From GCA-020343675 sp964462945 (GTDB taxonomy: Bacteria; Planctomycetota; Phycisphaerae; Sedimentisphaerales; Anaerobacaceae): a stretch of 64,000 nucleotides of DNA. Of the stretch, positions 16,621 through 26,032 are shown in pieces. The stretch lies in the NCBI GenBank assembly GCA_964462945.1, contig CAYWZW010000012.1, forward strand, positions 1 to 64,000, given 5' to 3'. How positions within the stretch are numbered: the stretch's first letter is position 1; the number at the start of each line of letters is the position of its first letter. The position numbers and the translations under genes are program-made. The notes under the pieces were generated by a model. The model worked only from the letters and a program-made list of their open reading frames with translations, did not search any database and was not told the DNA's origin.

Positions 16621-19377
16621 ATGTGTAGAAAGTTGTCTTGTTTTATTTGTCTTGCCCTCGTACTGGCCCTGGGTGGCGCCAACGTCGCCCTTGGCGAGAC
16701 GTGGGAAGGCAAAATCACTACCAATAATGATTCTGTTGAACAAAGTAACCCGACGCCGACGGGGTCTATGGACTTCGGCAGCAGCGACCTGGAGTTTATG
16801 GATGATGGCGGCACGCAGGTGATAGGTCTGCGGTTTAACAACGTTCAAGTTCCCGCCAGCGCCACCATTACCACGGCGTACGTAGTACTCACGACCGAGG
16901 AGATCCATGCTGGCTCAGTCAATACAATCATCCAGGCGCATCTGACTCCCAACGCGCCTGAGTTTGCCAGCACGGCCGGGAATATCTCGACCAGACCCTT
17001 GACGACGGCGGTGGTCAAGTGGAGTCCGGAGGAGTGGCCTATAGATAATGAACCACACCAGACCTCTGATATCTCCGCTGTCATCGCGGAGATCGTCAAC
17101 CAGCCCGGTTGGGCTGCGGGTAACAGCATCGCGGTGATATTCAACCAGGACCCGGCCCTTCCCTCTACGGGCCACCGAACTACCCACAAGGCAGCGGCGC
17201 CAGGCTATGAACCGCTGCTGCATATAGAATATACATTGGGTGGTGCCACGGGACCCATCCCGCCGGATGAGCAAACAGAGGTCTCGCGAGATGCGAACCT
17301 AAGCTGGACGGCCGGAATCTTCGCCGCGCCGACCAATGGGCACAAAGTGTGCTTCAGCAAGAGCTTCAACGATGTCAGCGCCGGCATCGGCGGTATCACC
17401 CAGAGTGCCACCAGCTATAATCCCGGACGGCTCGAATACGGCACCACGTACTACTGGCGCGTCGATGAGAACAACGCGCCGCCGAAGGGTGGGGTAACCG
17501 CAGGCCATGTCTGGAGTTTTACGACCGAGTTCTATTCTTATCCCATTGCTGGCGCGAACATAATCGCCACGGCCTCCAGCGCGGGCGATGCCACGTTCGG
17601 CCCTGAGAATACCATAGACGGCTCGGGACTGGACGAGAATGATCTGCATTCAACACTGCCCGAAGACATGTGGCTCAGCGGCATGGATCCAGCCGGGGCA
17701 TGGATCCAGTACGAGTTCGACAAGGCGTACAAACTGCACGAGATGTGGGTCTGGAACTCCAATCAGGCATTTGAGGGCCTTTTTGGTTTCGGACTCAAGG
17801 ATGTTACCGTCGAATACTCGAGCGACGGTGCCAGTTGGACGGCCCTGGCCGGCGTGCCTCAATTCACAAAGGCGCCCGGCACGAACGGGTATGCACATAA
17901 TACCACCGTTGATTTTGCCGGTGTGCCGGCACGGCATGTCAGGCTCAGCGCCATCAGCAACTGGGGAGGCATTCTGCCACAGTATAGTCTCAGCGAGGTC
18001 CGTTTCTTCCAGATACCTGTGAGTGCAACGGAGCCCTCGCCGGATTCCGGGGCCACAGGCGTGGACATGGACGTCGTCCTGGGCTGGCGAGCGGGAAGAG
18101 AAGCCGTCACACACGATGTGTACTTGAGCGCCGACGAGCAGGCTGTGATAGACGGCACCGTCGTGGTGGCTACCGTGAGCGACGCGAGCTACAGCCCCGA
18201 AGACCTTGGTTTGAGCACAAGTTACTACTGGAAGGTTAACGAGGTCAATGAGGCCCAACTCCCGACGACCTGGGAAAGCAATGTCTGGAGCTTTACGACG
18301 AGCGACCATATTATTGTGGACAACTTCGAGGATTACAACGACTGGCCGGGCTATGAGATATACACGACCTGGCTGGATGGGTATGAGAGCCCGACAAACG
18401 GCTCCCAGGTCGGCTATCTGACGCCGCCTCTGGCTGAGATTACGATAGTGCACGGCGGCAAGCAGTCCATGCCGCTATTCTACAGCAACACCAGCGGGGC
18501 CACGTACTCGGAGGGCGAACGTGCGTTTGACCCGCCGCAGAATTGGACGAAGCATGGCGTCAATACGCTCTTGCTGTGGTTCCACGGCACTGCGGGCAAC
18601 ACGGGACAGATGTACGTGAAGATCAATGGCACCAAGGTTCCATACGATGGCGACGCCGGCAACTTAGCGCTCGAAGCGTGGCAATCCTGGGACATTGACC
18701 TGACGGCCTTGGGCGCGAACGTCCAGAATGTCACGAAGCTGGCGATTGGCGTTGAGGGCAACGGCGCCAAGGGTACGTTGTACCTTGACGACATTCAACT
18801 GGTTGCGTCGGCCCCTCCGCCTGTCAGCGAATGGAGGATCACCGACGATGCGGATGATGTTGAAGAGGCGGTCGCTACGGGCGGCATGGACATAACCAGC
18901 AGCGACCTCGAATTGCCCTATGAAAACGAGAGTCAGGGGAACCTGCAAATAACAGGTTTGCGCTTTACGGGCATCCCCATTCCCAAGGGCGCGACCATTA
19001 CAGAGGCGTGGGTACGGTTCCAGGTCGATGAGACTAAAGGCGGCACAGAGCCGGTTAATCTTATTATTGAGGGTGAGCTGAGCTCGAACGCCGCTGGGTT
19101 TACGTCAGATGCGTTTAGCGTTTCCAGCAGGCCCAAGACGACGGCACGGGTGCAGTGGAGCGTGCCGAATTGGCCTACGGTGGGCGACCAGGGTCCCGAC
19201 CAGACGACCCCGAGCATCGCCTCTGTCATCCAGGAGATCGTCAACCAGGATGGCTGGGCCGGCGGCGCCATCGTGCTCACGTTTAGAGACGACCCGGTCA
19301 ATCCATCCCTGGGCGTTCGATGTGCCGAGGCTGGGCCGGGGGACGACGCGGCGCTGCTGCATATAGACTATCAGTAA
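16621..19377 (+). CDS. Large secreted modular surface protein (DNRLRE-like / FN3-like / discoidin-like)
   Basis: A 918-residue protein. I chose the ATG at 16621 because AAGGAG sits 7 bases upstream and a clean signal peptide follows (SCFICLALVLALGGANVALG); earlier in-frame starts exist at 16585 and 16564. Modules in order: a DNRLRE/CBM96-like domain (residues about 25-205), an FN3-like module ending TTYYWRVDE...HVWSFTT, a discoidin (F5/8C)-like domain (ANIIATASS ... HVRLSAISNWGG), a second FN3-like module, a jelly-roll-like domain (FVDNFEDYNDW-type start, about 570-740) and a second DNRLRE-like domain that resembles the first. No catalytic motif is seen. It probably binds carbohydrate or cell-surface material outside the cell. 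A terminator-like hairpin follows. Confidence 0.75.
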   Translation: MCRKLSCFICLALVLALGGANVALGETWEGKITTNNDSVEQSNPTPTGSMDFGSSDLEFMDDGGTQVIGLRFNNVQVPASATITTAYVVLTTEEIHAGSVNTIIQAHLTPNAPEFASTAGNISTRPLTTAVVKWSPEEWPIDNEPHQTSDISAVIAEIVNQPGWAAGNSIAVIFNQDPALPSTGHRTTHKAAAPGYEPLLHIEYTLGGATGPIPPDEQTEVSRDANLSWTAGIFAAPTNGHKVCFSKSFNDVSAGIGGITQSATSYNPGRLEYGTTYYWRVDENNAPPKGGVTAGHVWSFTTEFYSYPIAGANIIATASSAGDATFGPENTIDGSGLDENDLHSTLPEDMWLSGMDPAGAWIQYEFDKAYKLHEMWVWNSNQAFEGLFGFGLKDVTVEYSSDGASWTALAGVPQFTKAPGTNGYAHNTTVDFAGVPARHVRLSAISNWGGILPQYSLSEVRFFQIPVSATEPSPDSGATGVDMDVVLGWRAGREAVTHDVYLSADEQAVIDGTVVVATVSDASYSPEDLGLSTSYYWKVNEVNEAQLPTTWESNVWSFTTSDHIIVDNFEDYNDWPGYEIYTTWLDGYESPTNGSQVGYLTPPLAEITIVHGGKQSMPLFYSNTSGATYSEGERAFDPPQNWTKHGVNTLLLWFHGTAGNTGQMYVKINGTKVPYDGDAGNLALEAWQSWDIDLTALGANVQNVTKLAIGVEGNGAKGTLYLDDIQLVASAPPPVSEWRITDDADDVEEAVATGGMDITSSDLELPYENESQGNLQITGLRFTGIPIPKGATITEAWVRFQVDETKGGTEPVNLIIEGELSSNAAGFTSDAFSVSSRPKTTARVQWSVPNWPTVGDQGPDQTTPSIASVIQEIVNQDGWAGGAIVLTFRDDPVNPSLGVRCAEAGPGDDAALLHIDYQ

Positions 19378-19464
19378 CGTCGCGGGGCAGGCCAACGTGG
19401 CGAGACTCGATGCTCGAAGATCGAGCATCCGGAATCTGAGTCCGCTAAACATGGACATGAGTTC

Positions 19465-19497
19465 GGGGCCTATACCGGGCATCAGAGTATAGGCCCC
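19465..19497 (+). terminator. Perfect 11-bp hairpin, probable terminator
   Basis: GGGGCCTATAC pairs exactly with GTATAGGCCCC around an 11-base loop, followed by ATTTT. It lies between the large secreted protein and the prepilin-like gene. The same stem sequence recurs at 32118-32156. Confidence 0.75.
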
Positions 19498-19515
19498 ATT
19501 TTGAAAGGTGGAGCT

Positions 19516-20319
19516 ATGACCAATTGCGAAAAAACATCACAAAATCGTACGACAAGAGGGTTCACATTGATAGAGCTGCTTGTGGTGATCGCCATTATTG
19601 CCGTGTTGCTGGCGATCATCATGCCGACGATGCGAAAGATCAAAGAGGTGGCGCGCGAAACGGCCTGCAAATCGAATTTGAGGAACGTGGGCCTGGCCGT
19701 GGTCATGTATCTGGACGACAACGAGCGAAAAATCCCCGATACGGGCGGCTCCAACGGATTTCTATGGGACAACGCGGACGGCACACCGCGACAACCTGGT
19801 TCCGGCGGCGGAACGTATTGGGGCACGTTCTACAGAGACTATTTGAAGGAAACGAAGATCTTTGGCTGTCCGAGCTTACAACGTGTTCCGGAAGGGTTAA
19901 TCTACTCGTATAGTGATTTCCCCGACCCTGCAGCCGTGATTCAACACGCGGCGTACGGTTTGAATCATCACTCAAGAGCCAGGGGCCGGAATACAAATAC
20001 GATATACCGTCTCTCAGAATTCCTCTATTGCAGCGACCACGCCGAACCCAGACCGGATGGCGGATCGGGCGATTGTTTTCATAACAATGATACGCCCGGC
20101 GCTGTGAACCTCGCCAGCTATCGGCAAGGGGGCAGCCGCTCGTTCACCTATCGGCAGATCTTCAGACACAACACGAGATACCCCGACCCCTACAAGACCG
20201 GCGGAAGGGCCAATATTCTGTGGCTGGATGGACACGTCAGCCCGCTGGAAGAAACGACCGGAGACGATGTGCTCCTGCGCTGGTACACCGGCGATCTGCC
20301 CAAGCCGGGTGGACGGTAA
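19516..20319 (+). CDS. Prepilin-type N-terminal methylation protein with H-X9-DG end
   Basis: A 267-residue protein starting at the ATG preceded by GAAAGGTGG. The N-terminus has the type IV prepilin cleavage motif RGFTLIELLVVIAIIAVLLA (residues about 14-33). The C-terminus has the R-A-N-I-L-W-L-D-G-H-V motif common in the very large planctomycete family of prepilin-like (DUF1559-type) proteins. The mature part has CPSL and several aromatic and Gly-rich turns. Such proteins are processed by a prepilin peptidase and are thought to be pseudopilin-like surface components; individual functions are unknown. A type II secretion cluster is present at 55-64 kb, but this copy is not part of it. Confidence 0.85.
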   Translation: MTNCEKTSQNRTTRGFTLIELLVVIAIIAVLLAIIMPTMRKIKEVARETACKSNLRNVGLAVVMYLDDNERKIPDTGGSNGFLWDNADGTPRQPGSGGGTYWGTFYRDYLKETKIFGCPSLQRVPEGLIYSYSDFPDPAAVIQHAAYGLNHHSRARGRNTNTIYRLSEFLYCSDHAEPRPDGGSGDCFHNNDTPGAVNLASYRQGGSRSFTYRQIFRHNTRYPDPYKTGGRANILWLDGHVSPLEETTGDDVLLRWYTGDLPKPGGR

Positions 20320-20434
20320 GCAATTATGGAAGTTTAAAGTCGAAGCTACCTTGAGTAGGTTCCTGGACAATCGTTGGCTCAAAACGAGGGCTTCATATTG
20401 GATTTGCGCCTTAATTGCGGTCTTTATTGTCTAA

Positions 20435-20962
20435 GAGCGTGTGTGAGAAGCGAAGTTAACCGGGTTTAAGTCGATGCAACATCAGATTAATCATCGCCAG
20501 GTAGATCATGGTTTCACTACTGGACGGCAACGTCTCGTAGTCTTTGCCCAGCCGACGGTATTTGCCGAGCCAGCCGAAGGTTCGTTCGACAATCCAACGT
20601 TTAGGCAAAACAACGAAGCGGTGGATGTCACCGCGTTGGACAACCTGCACGAACCGCCCGAATGTTCGCTGAGCCCAGTGAATGAAAGTGCCGGCGTAAC
20701 CGCCATCCGCCCAGATTCGTCGAAGCCTTCGCCATCGACAGCCCAACTTCTCCAGAACCAGTCGTGCGCCATCCCGATCCTGGATGTTAGCCGCATGTAC
20801 AACCACCACCAGAATCAAGCCGAGGGTATCCACGAGAATGTGCCGTTTACGCCCCGAAATCTTCTTTCCTGCGTCGTAGCCTCGGTTCCCCCTTTTTCAG
20901 CGGTCTTGACCGTCTGGCTGTCCAGAATGCCGGCGCTGGGGGTCGGCGTGCGCCCGGCCTGG
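20435..20962 (-). mobile_element. Truncated IS5-type insertion sequence
   Basis: Only the transposase 3' portion and one end of the element remain. The likely outer end is near 20435 (GAGCGTGTGTGAGAAG), just beyond the transposase stop. The other end is missing: at about 20955-20962 the sequence passes directly into the coding frame of a GLUG-repeat protein. The element therefore seems to have inserted in, or recombined with, that gene and then lost its other half. Confidence 0.65.
20456..20962 (-). pseudogene. IS5-family transposase, C-terminal part, frameshifted
   Basis: Two overlapping minus-strand frames together give the catalytic core of an IS5-type DDE transposase. The first reads PSAGILDSQTVKTAEKGG (first Asp); the second reads YDAGKKISGRKRHILVDTLG, then IWADGGYAG (second Asp) and WIVERTFGWLGKYRRL (Glu). 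The frame changes at about 20881-20892; one extra G there would join KGGTE to GYDAGKK. The N-terminal third is absent. It cannot encode an active transposase. Confidence 0.8.
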
Positions 20963-20994
20963 TCAGTAGTACGGGTACATCGGTCGGCGGCCTG

Positions 20995-21663
20995 GTGGGG
21001 GGCAACTACGGCGGTACTGTGACCCACTGCTACAGCACCGGTCCGGTCAGCGGCCGTCAAGATGTCGGTGGGCTGGTCGGGATCAGCGGTGGGGGCATAG
21101 GTGGTGGTGTAACTGACTCTTTCTGGGACACACAGACCTCAGGCCAGACCACGAGTGCCGGCGGTACAGGCAAGACGACGGCCGAGATGCAAACGGCTAC
21201 AACATTCCTCGAAGCCGGCTGGGACTTTGTGGACGAGACGGCCAACGGCACCGAGGATACCTGGCGGATTCTCGAAGGGCAGGACTACCCGCGACTGTGG
21301 TGGGAGTCAGTGAACACGCGCCCGCCGCAGCCTCCGGCTGAGGGGAACGTCATTGAGCTGACGGAGGCGACTTTTGACCAGGTTGTTCTGAATTCTGACG
21401 TGCCGGTGCTGGTGGACTTCTGGGCGCCCTGGTGCGGGCCGTGCCTGACAATGGCTCCGGTGATCGAGGAAATCGCCAACGAATACGCAGGCAGAGCCAA
21501 GGTCTGCAAGCTCAACACCGATAATGCTCCGAACATTATCGCCAGGTATAACGTGACCTTAATCCCGACGTTCATCTTATTCAAGAACGGCCAGATCCAG
21601 CAAAGATGGATTGGCATTACCCCTAAGCAGGACCTGACCGCCGGCATCGACGCCGTGCTTTGA
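20995..21663 (+). CDS. GLUG-repeat remnant fused to a thioredoxin domain
   Basis: The visible frame has 222 codons from a GTG at 20995, and continues without a start back to the IS junction (LVSSTGTSVGGLVGGN). Residues 1-105 are the C-terminal part of a GLUG protein: VGGLVG and CYSTGPVSG repeats, then WDTQTSGQT...TAEMQ and a closing YPRLWWE, nearly the same as the gene at 24828. Residues about 118-222 are a thioredoxin with the WCGPC redox site and the cis-Pro motif TLIPTF. The N-terminal signal peptide and earlier repeats were probably removed by the IS event. A secreted GLUG protein carrying a thioredoxin is unusual; whether the remaining part is expressed is unclear. Confidence 0.75.
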   Translation: MGGNYGGTVTHCYSTGPVSGRQDVGGLVGISGGGIGGGVTDSFWDTQTSGQTTSAGGTGKTTAEMQTATTFLEAGWDFVDETANGTEDTWRILEGQDYPRLWWESVNTRPPQPPAEGNVIELTEATFDQVVLNSDVPVLVDFWAPWCGPCLTMAPVIEEIANEYAGRAKVCKLNTDNAPNIIARYNVTLIPTFILFKNGQIQQRWIGITPKQDLTAGIDAVL

Positions 21664-21678
21664 ACAGAAGGAGAATGT

Positions 21679-21882
21679 GTGCATACAGTGGAAGAAGTCA
21701 AACGGCCTGCAGAGGTCTCAAACGCCGAACCGGGGTGCCGGCTGCAACTGCGACCGCCGGCCCGATGCAACCAATTTGCCTCGGTTCGGCTTCCACGGAT
21801 AATGGGGTCGCCCATTGATAATCCAGAGAATCTCCGTGACGGGACGGCGGCTGATGTGGTACAAGTAAAATTGCCGGGATAG
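21679..21882 (+). CDS. Possible small hypothetical protein
   Basis: A 67-codon frame starts with GTG five bases after AGAAGGAG, a good ribosome binding site, and reads MHTVEEVKRPAEVSNAEPGC at its N-terminus. It has no recognisable motif, no signal peptide and an unusual Arg/Pro-rich middle. It lies 15 bases after the GLUG-thioredoxin stop. It is offered mainly because of the binding site; the rest of the 21664-21987 interval holds nothing else I can identify apart from the AGGAGGTG leader of the next gene. Confidence 0.25.
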   Translation: MHTVEEVKRPAEVSNAEPGCRLQLRPPARCNQFASVRLPRIMGSPIDNPENLRDGTAADVVQVKLPG

Positions 21883-21987
21883 GTGGCTTTTCAGTCGTGC
21901 AACAGGAAGAATTTCCAGGGTCTGTTCTATATTCTTGGTTTTCCATTTGAACGCCCGTATCGGGCATGAGACAGAAGGAGGTGTACT

Positions 21988-24690
21988 ATGTACAGAAGAT
22001 TCATTGTTCCAGTGTTTCTTATGGTTGTTTTAGGGCTGGCTCAGGGACAAGCCGGGGGAGCACATTTTGCTGCCTACTGGGCCGAGGATTATCCCACGCA
22101 CTGGTCTGACTTGGCCATAACTATAGAGATGCGCGACTATTTCGCGTCGGCCGGCTATGAGATCCTCGACGCGGACCGGCTCAAAACATGGATGGATGCA
22201 CGGATCCGCGACAGGGCCGCAAGCGTGGTTGCGTTCTGTAAGGACGTCGCGCCGGATACTGTTTTGGAGTCGAATTCGGCCAATTGCACGTTGCGAAGGT
22301 ATCTCGATGCAGGCGGCAAGATTGTGTGGCATGGGGACGTCCCCTTCTTCAACCAGGGCAACCGCGGCGGCGGCGAGACCAACTGGGCTTGGAGCGGACA
22401 GGCCAACATATTGGGAATAGGCAGCGTCGCGTGGTGGGACAGCGGCAGCACAGTGACTATCACTGCCAAGGGAATCGAGTGGGGGCTGACCCGAAGATGG
22501 GCATCGTGTAGGCCGCAATACGCCGGGGAAGTGAGCATTGTCCTGGCTACGGATAGCGCTGGCAACGCCGCGGGGTGGGTGAAGCACTTTGTGCCGGGCG
22601 ATACCTACCGGGGCTTTGTTCGACTGTTCGATTGGGATGACAGTCCCGGCAGCAAGCCCAGCCTTAGCGACATGCGACGGGTGGCAGAGTACGGCATGGG
22701 AGGCAATCCTTTTGCTCACAGCCCCAGTCCTGCCGATGGCGCTGTCCATGCGGATGCCTGGGTCACTTTGTCATGGCTCCCTGGAGACTCTGCAGCCTCA
22801 CATGATGTGTACTTTGGCGATAGTCTTGCGAATGTGGAAGCCGGCACTGGCGGTACATTCCGGGCCAATCGACTCTTGACGTACTTTGACGTCGGCCTGC
22901 CTGGACGTCCCTATCCGAATGGTCTTGTTCCAGGGACGACGTACTACTGGCGCATCGACGAGGTCGAGGCCAACGGCTGGACCAAACACAAGGGCAATGT
23001 CTGGAGCTTCACGACCGCGTCCCGGACAGCCTCTGATCCGTATCCGCCTGATGGGACCAGGTTCGTGGACCGCAATGTCATCCTAAGCTGGAAGGCAGGC
23101 TTCGGCGCTGTGCGCCACGAGGTGTACTTCGGCGACAATCTTGGTGATGTGAACGAGGGTCTGGGCGGCACGTTGCAGGGCAATCAAGAGTCCACATCTT
23201 TTGATGTCGGCCTTCTTTATCCCAATGGTCTTACTCCCGGCACGACGTACTACTGGCGTGTTGATGGAGTCAAGGCCGATCGTACAACCGTACACAAAGG
23301 CGGTGTCTGGAACTTTACAACTACTTTTCCCGGCTTGGGTACGATCCTGCAGGAGAAGTGGAACAACATCTATGGCGACGACTTGAACGCCCTCAAGAGC
23401 CATTGGAAGTACCCGGATAGCCCCGACGAGACCAAGGTGATTACGCAATTCGACACGGGGACCAATTTGGGGGAGAACTATGGCGGCCGGGTCCACGGGT
23501 GGCTCTATGCGCCGCTGACGGGCAACTATACGTTCTGGGTTTGCACGGACGATCAGGGTGAATTGTGGCTGAGCACCGATGGTCAGCCGCAGAATGTGCA
23601 GTTGATCGCGTATGTCAAGGACTCGCCGACGGCCTCTACCGGCTGGGCGCCCCATAACACGTGGACCAAGTACGCCTCCCAGAAGTCGAATCTTGTTCGG
23701 CTGACGGCCGGCGATAAGTACTACATTATGACGCTCTGGAAGGAAGGCCTCGTTGACGACCATTGTCAGGTGGCGTGGGAAGGTCCGGGCATTCCGGAGC
23801 GGATGATTATCCCAGGCGACTATCTGTCAATTGAACCGATTGGGACGTACCCTATTCCGGCCGATGGCGCACGAATTGGGGACCGGACTCCCCTTCTTCG
23901 CTGGAATCCCCGAGAGGCGGGTGTGCGATATGATGTGTACTTCGGCACCGATTTCAATCGCGTCAACGGCGCCAACCGAGCGGATAAATCCGGGATCTAT
24001 CGCGGACGGACGACGGAGGCCAGCTATGCCACCGAGGCGCTTGTTGTCGGCCGGACGTATTACTGGCGTATCGACGACGTCGAGGCGGACGGCTGGACGA
24101 TCCATAAAGGCACTGTCTGGAGCTTCACGGTAGTGGACACCCTAACCATAGAATGCCAGGTTTCCTCAAGCGAAGATGACGGCTACGCCTCCAATAACAA
24201 CCTTCAGAACCTGGACGGCGCTTATCTGAGGGTGGGTGCTTCATCGTTCGCCGAGCCGCCGTATTATGTGTGCGGTATGGTCTTCAGAAATATGGAAATT
24301 CCACAACGTGCCGAGATTATCGGCGCGTATCTGAAGATACGATCCTACAACAGTCGTTTGACTGACGTCGTTCATGGCAAGATTGAAGCAGAAGCTGCTG
24401 ACAGCGTTGGTCCCTTTGGCAGTTCCCACCAGATGGGCTCTGTGCCCAGGACCAGCGCCTCAGTGAACTGGGATCATTACGAGCCTTGGACCGACGACAC
24501 CTGGTACAACAGCCCGAATATTGCCAGCGTGATCCAGGAAGTCATCAATCGCAGCGGATGGTCACCGAGGAGCAGCTCGCTGGCAATTCTCTACAGTACG
24601 CGGGAGCGTGAGGGCGGCAACCGGAATACCTCTTCGTGCAACCGCGGCGGCGACTACGCACCCAAGCTGGAAATCACATACGCCCCTTAA
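21988..24690 (+). CDS. Large secreted modular protein with PA14 and FN3-like modules
   Basis: A 900-residue protein behind a strong AGGAGGTG. After a signal peptide (VFLMVVLGLAQGQAGG) come an N-terminal alpha/beta domain with a ThuA/amidotransferase-like look (residues about 25-245), two FN3-like modules (PGTTYYWRIDEVEANGW..., PGTTYYWRVDGVKAD...), a PA14 domain (about 445-615; GRVHGWLYAPLTGNYTFWV and DDQGELWLSTDG), a third FN3-like module (GRTYYWRIDDVEADGW) and a C-terminal DNRLRE-like beta domain (about 715-900). PA14 and FN3 modules usually bind carbohydrate. No catalytic residues are recognised. It shares modules with the proteins at 16621 and 32259. Confidence 0.8.
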   Translation: MYRRFIVPVFLMVVLGLAQGQAGGAHFAAYWAEDYPTHWSDLAITIEMRDYFASAGYEILDADRLKTWMDARIRDRAASVVAFCKDVAPDTVLESNSANCTLRRYLDAGGKIVWHGDVPFFNQGNRGGGETNWAWSGQANILGIGSVAWWDSGSTVTITAKGIEWGLTRRWASCRPQYAGEVSIVLATDSAGNAAGWVKHFVPGDTYRGFVRLFDWDDSPGSKPSLSDMRRVAEYGMGGNPFAHSPSPADGAVHADAWVTLSWLPGDSAASHDVYFGDSLANVEAGTGGTFRANRLLTYFDVGLPGRPYPNGLVPGTTYYWRIDEVEANGWTKHKGNVWSFTTASRTASDPYPPDGTRFVDRNVILSWKAGFGAVRHEVYFGDNLGDVNEGLGGTLQGNQESTSFDVGLLYPNGLTPGTTYYWRVDGVKADRTTVHKGGVWNFTTTFPGLGTILQEKWNNIYGDDLNALKSHWKYPDSPDETKVITQFDTGTNLGENYGGRVHGWLYAPLTGNYTFWVCTDDQGELWLSTDGQPQNVQLIAYVKDSPTASTGWAPHNTWTKYASQKSNLVRLTAGDKYYIMTLWKEGLVDDHCQVAWEGPGIPERMIIPGDYLSIEPIGTYPIPADGARIGDRTPLLRWNPREAGVRYDVYFGTDFNRVNGANRADKSGIYRGRTTEASYATEALVVGRTYYWRIDDVEADGWTIHKGTVWSFTVVDTLTIECQVSSSEDDGYASNNNLQNLDGAYLRVGASSFAEPPYYVCGMVFRNMEIPQRAEIIGAYLKIRSYNSRLTDVVHGKIEAEAADSVGPFGSSHQMGSVPRTSASVNWDHYEPWTDDTWYNSPNIASVIQEVINRSGWSPRSSSLAILYSTREREGGNRNTSSCNRGGDYAPKLEITYAP

Positions 24691-24827
24691 CGACGACGGT
24701 TCTTTTCGCTGAGGCGCGACTGCTGTGCGAACTGAGGACTGATGAGCTGTCAGAGAAAAACGGGACAATAACGGTGGACGCGCCAGGCCGGAGGTCGTGG
24801 TGCTGTCCGTTTGGAGGATAACATGCT

Positions 24828-25667
24828 ATGAAAGCTCTACTCTCTGCATTAGCCGTGTGTCTCATTGCTCTACCCGCCCACGCCAAATACAGCGGCGGTG
24901 CAGGAGAGCCCAACGACCCGTACCAGATCGCCACGGCGGAGGACCTGATGCTGCTGGGCGATAGTCCCGAAGATTACAGCAAGCACTTCATCCTGACCGC
25001 CGACATCGACCTGGCCCCCAACCTCCCCGGCCGCAAGGTCTTCGACAAGGCCGTCATTGCGCCGGATGTTAACGATGCAACTTCGGTGTATGAGGGGACT
25101 GCTTTCACCGGCGTCTTTGATGGTAACGGCCAGACGATCTCCCATCTGACGATCACAGGGAAGGACTATCTTGGCCTGTTTGGCCAATTGGCATCCCCCG
25201 CCCAGGTCAGAGAGTTGGGGGCGGTGGGTGTCAACATACTCGGTTCAGGTTACTCGGTCGGCGGGCTGGTGGGATCCAACAACTTCGGCGAGGTGACCAA
25301 CTGCTACAGCAGCGGATCGGTCAATGGCTCCAGTATGGCGGGTGGACTGCTGGGGTTCAACATTGGGTATGTGAGCTGTTGTTACAGCGCCGGTGCAGTC
25401 AAGGGCATCAATTCTGTCGGTGGGATAGTGGGCTCCGCCGGACACGTGGTGACCGCTTCTCTCTGGGACATCCAGACCTCGGGCCAGACCAAAAGCGATG
25501 GCGGCGGCACGGGCAAGACCACAGCCGAGATGCAGACGGTCAAGACGTTCCTTGACGCCGGCTGGGACTTCATGGATGAGACCGCCAACGGCACGCAAGA
25601 CATCTGGTGGATTCTTGAAGGAAAGGACTATCCGCGCCTGTGGTGGGAGCTGATTCCTGAGAACTGA
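24828..25667 (+). CDS. Secreted GLUG-repeat protein
   Basis: A 279-residue protein with a signal peptide (LLSALAVCLIALPAHA) and the entry motif GGAGEPNDPYQIATAEDL common to planctomycete GLUG proteins. The GLUG repeats (YLGLFGQL, VGGLVGSNNFGEVTNCYSSG, AGGLLGFN, CCYSAGAVKG) follow, and a C-terminal block TSGQTKSDGGGTGKTTAEMQ ... DYPRLWWE ends the chain. GGAGG precedes the ATG. It is the intact paralogue of the GLUG part at 20.96-21.3 kb. Probably a beta-helical surface protein; no enzymatic role is visible. Confidence 0.82.
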   Translation: MKALLSALAVCLIALPAHAKYSGGAGEPNDPYQIATAEDLMLLGDSPEDYSKHFILTADIDLAPNLPGRKVFDKAVIAPDVNDATSVYEGTAFTGVFDGNGQTISHLTITGKDYLGLFGQLASPAQVRELGAVGVNILGSGYSVGGLVGSNNFGEVTNCYSSGSVNGSSMAGGLLGFNIGYVSCCYSAGAVKGINSVGGIVGSAGHVVTASLWDIQTSGQTKSDGGGTGKTTAEMQTVKTFLDAGWDFMDETANGTQDIWWILEGKDYPRLWWELIPEN

Positions 25668-25714
25668 TCTACAAAATTTCTTACAGCGCTGAACATATTA
25701 GCCGGACGCTTGTC

Positions 25715-26032
25715 TTACAGCCAGTCACCAGCCGGTATTAGATCTACTGCTTGGCGCAAGACAGGATCAACATTCGTATAGACCTTGTTGGTCAGATCTG
25801 ATGAAGAATGTTCCAGCAGTCTCTGTGTGACAGCAGTGGACACACCGTTCTGAGCAAGCACCGTGTTGAACTCTGAGATGGTCCGGTCATATCGGTCCGT
25901 CTTAACAGCGATACCCTCCTGATCGGCAGGCTCCGCAGTTCTGTTCCCACATCCGGTGAGAAACAGGCAAAGAACCATGCCCAACCTCACCAGAATGCTC
26001 CTGAGCACCTTATTGTCCTCGTCAGGCGTCAT
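25715..26032 (-). pseudogene. Chimeric frame: lipoprotein-like start joined to a tyrosine-recombinase tail
   Basis: The 105-codon frame begins with a lipoprotein-like signal (RLGMVLCLFLTGCGNR). Its last about 55 residues instead match the C-terminus of tyrosine recombinases: FNTVLAQNGVSTAVTQRLLE, then HSSSDLTNKVYTNVDP with the box-II His and nucleophile Tyr. No upstream recombinase catalytic Arg region is present in the frame. It is most simply the 3' remnant of an integrase joined by deletion to another sequence. It could be expressed as a short lipoprotein, but nothing supports a function. Confidence 0.5.
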
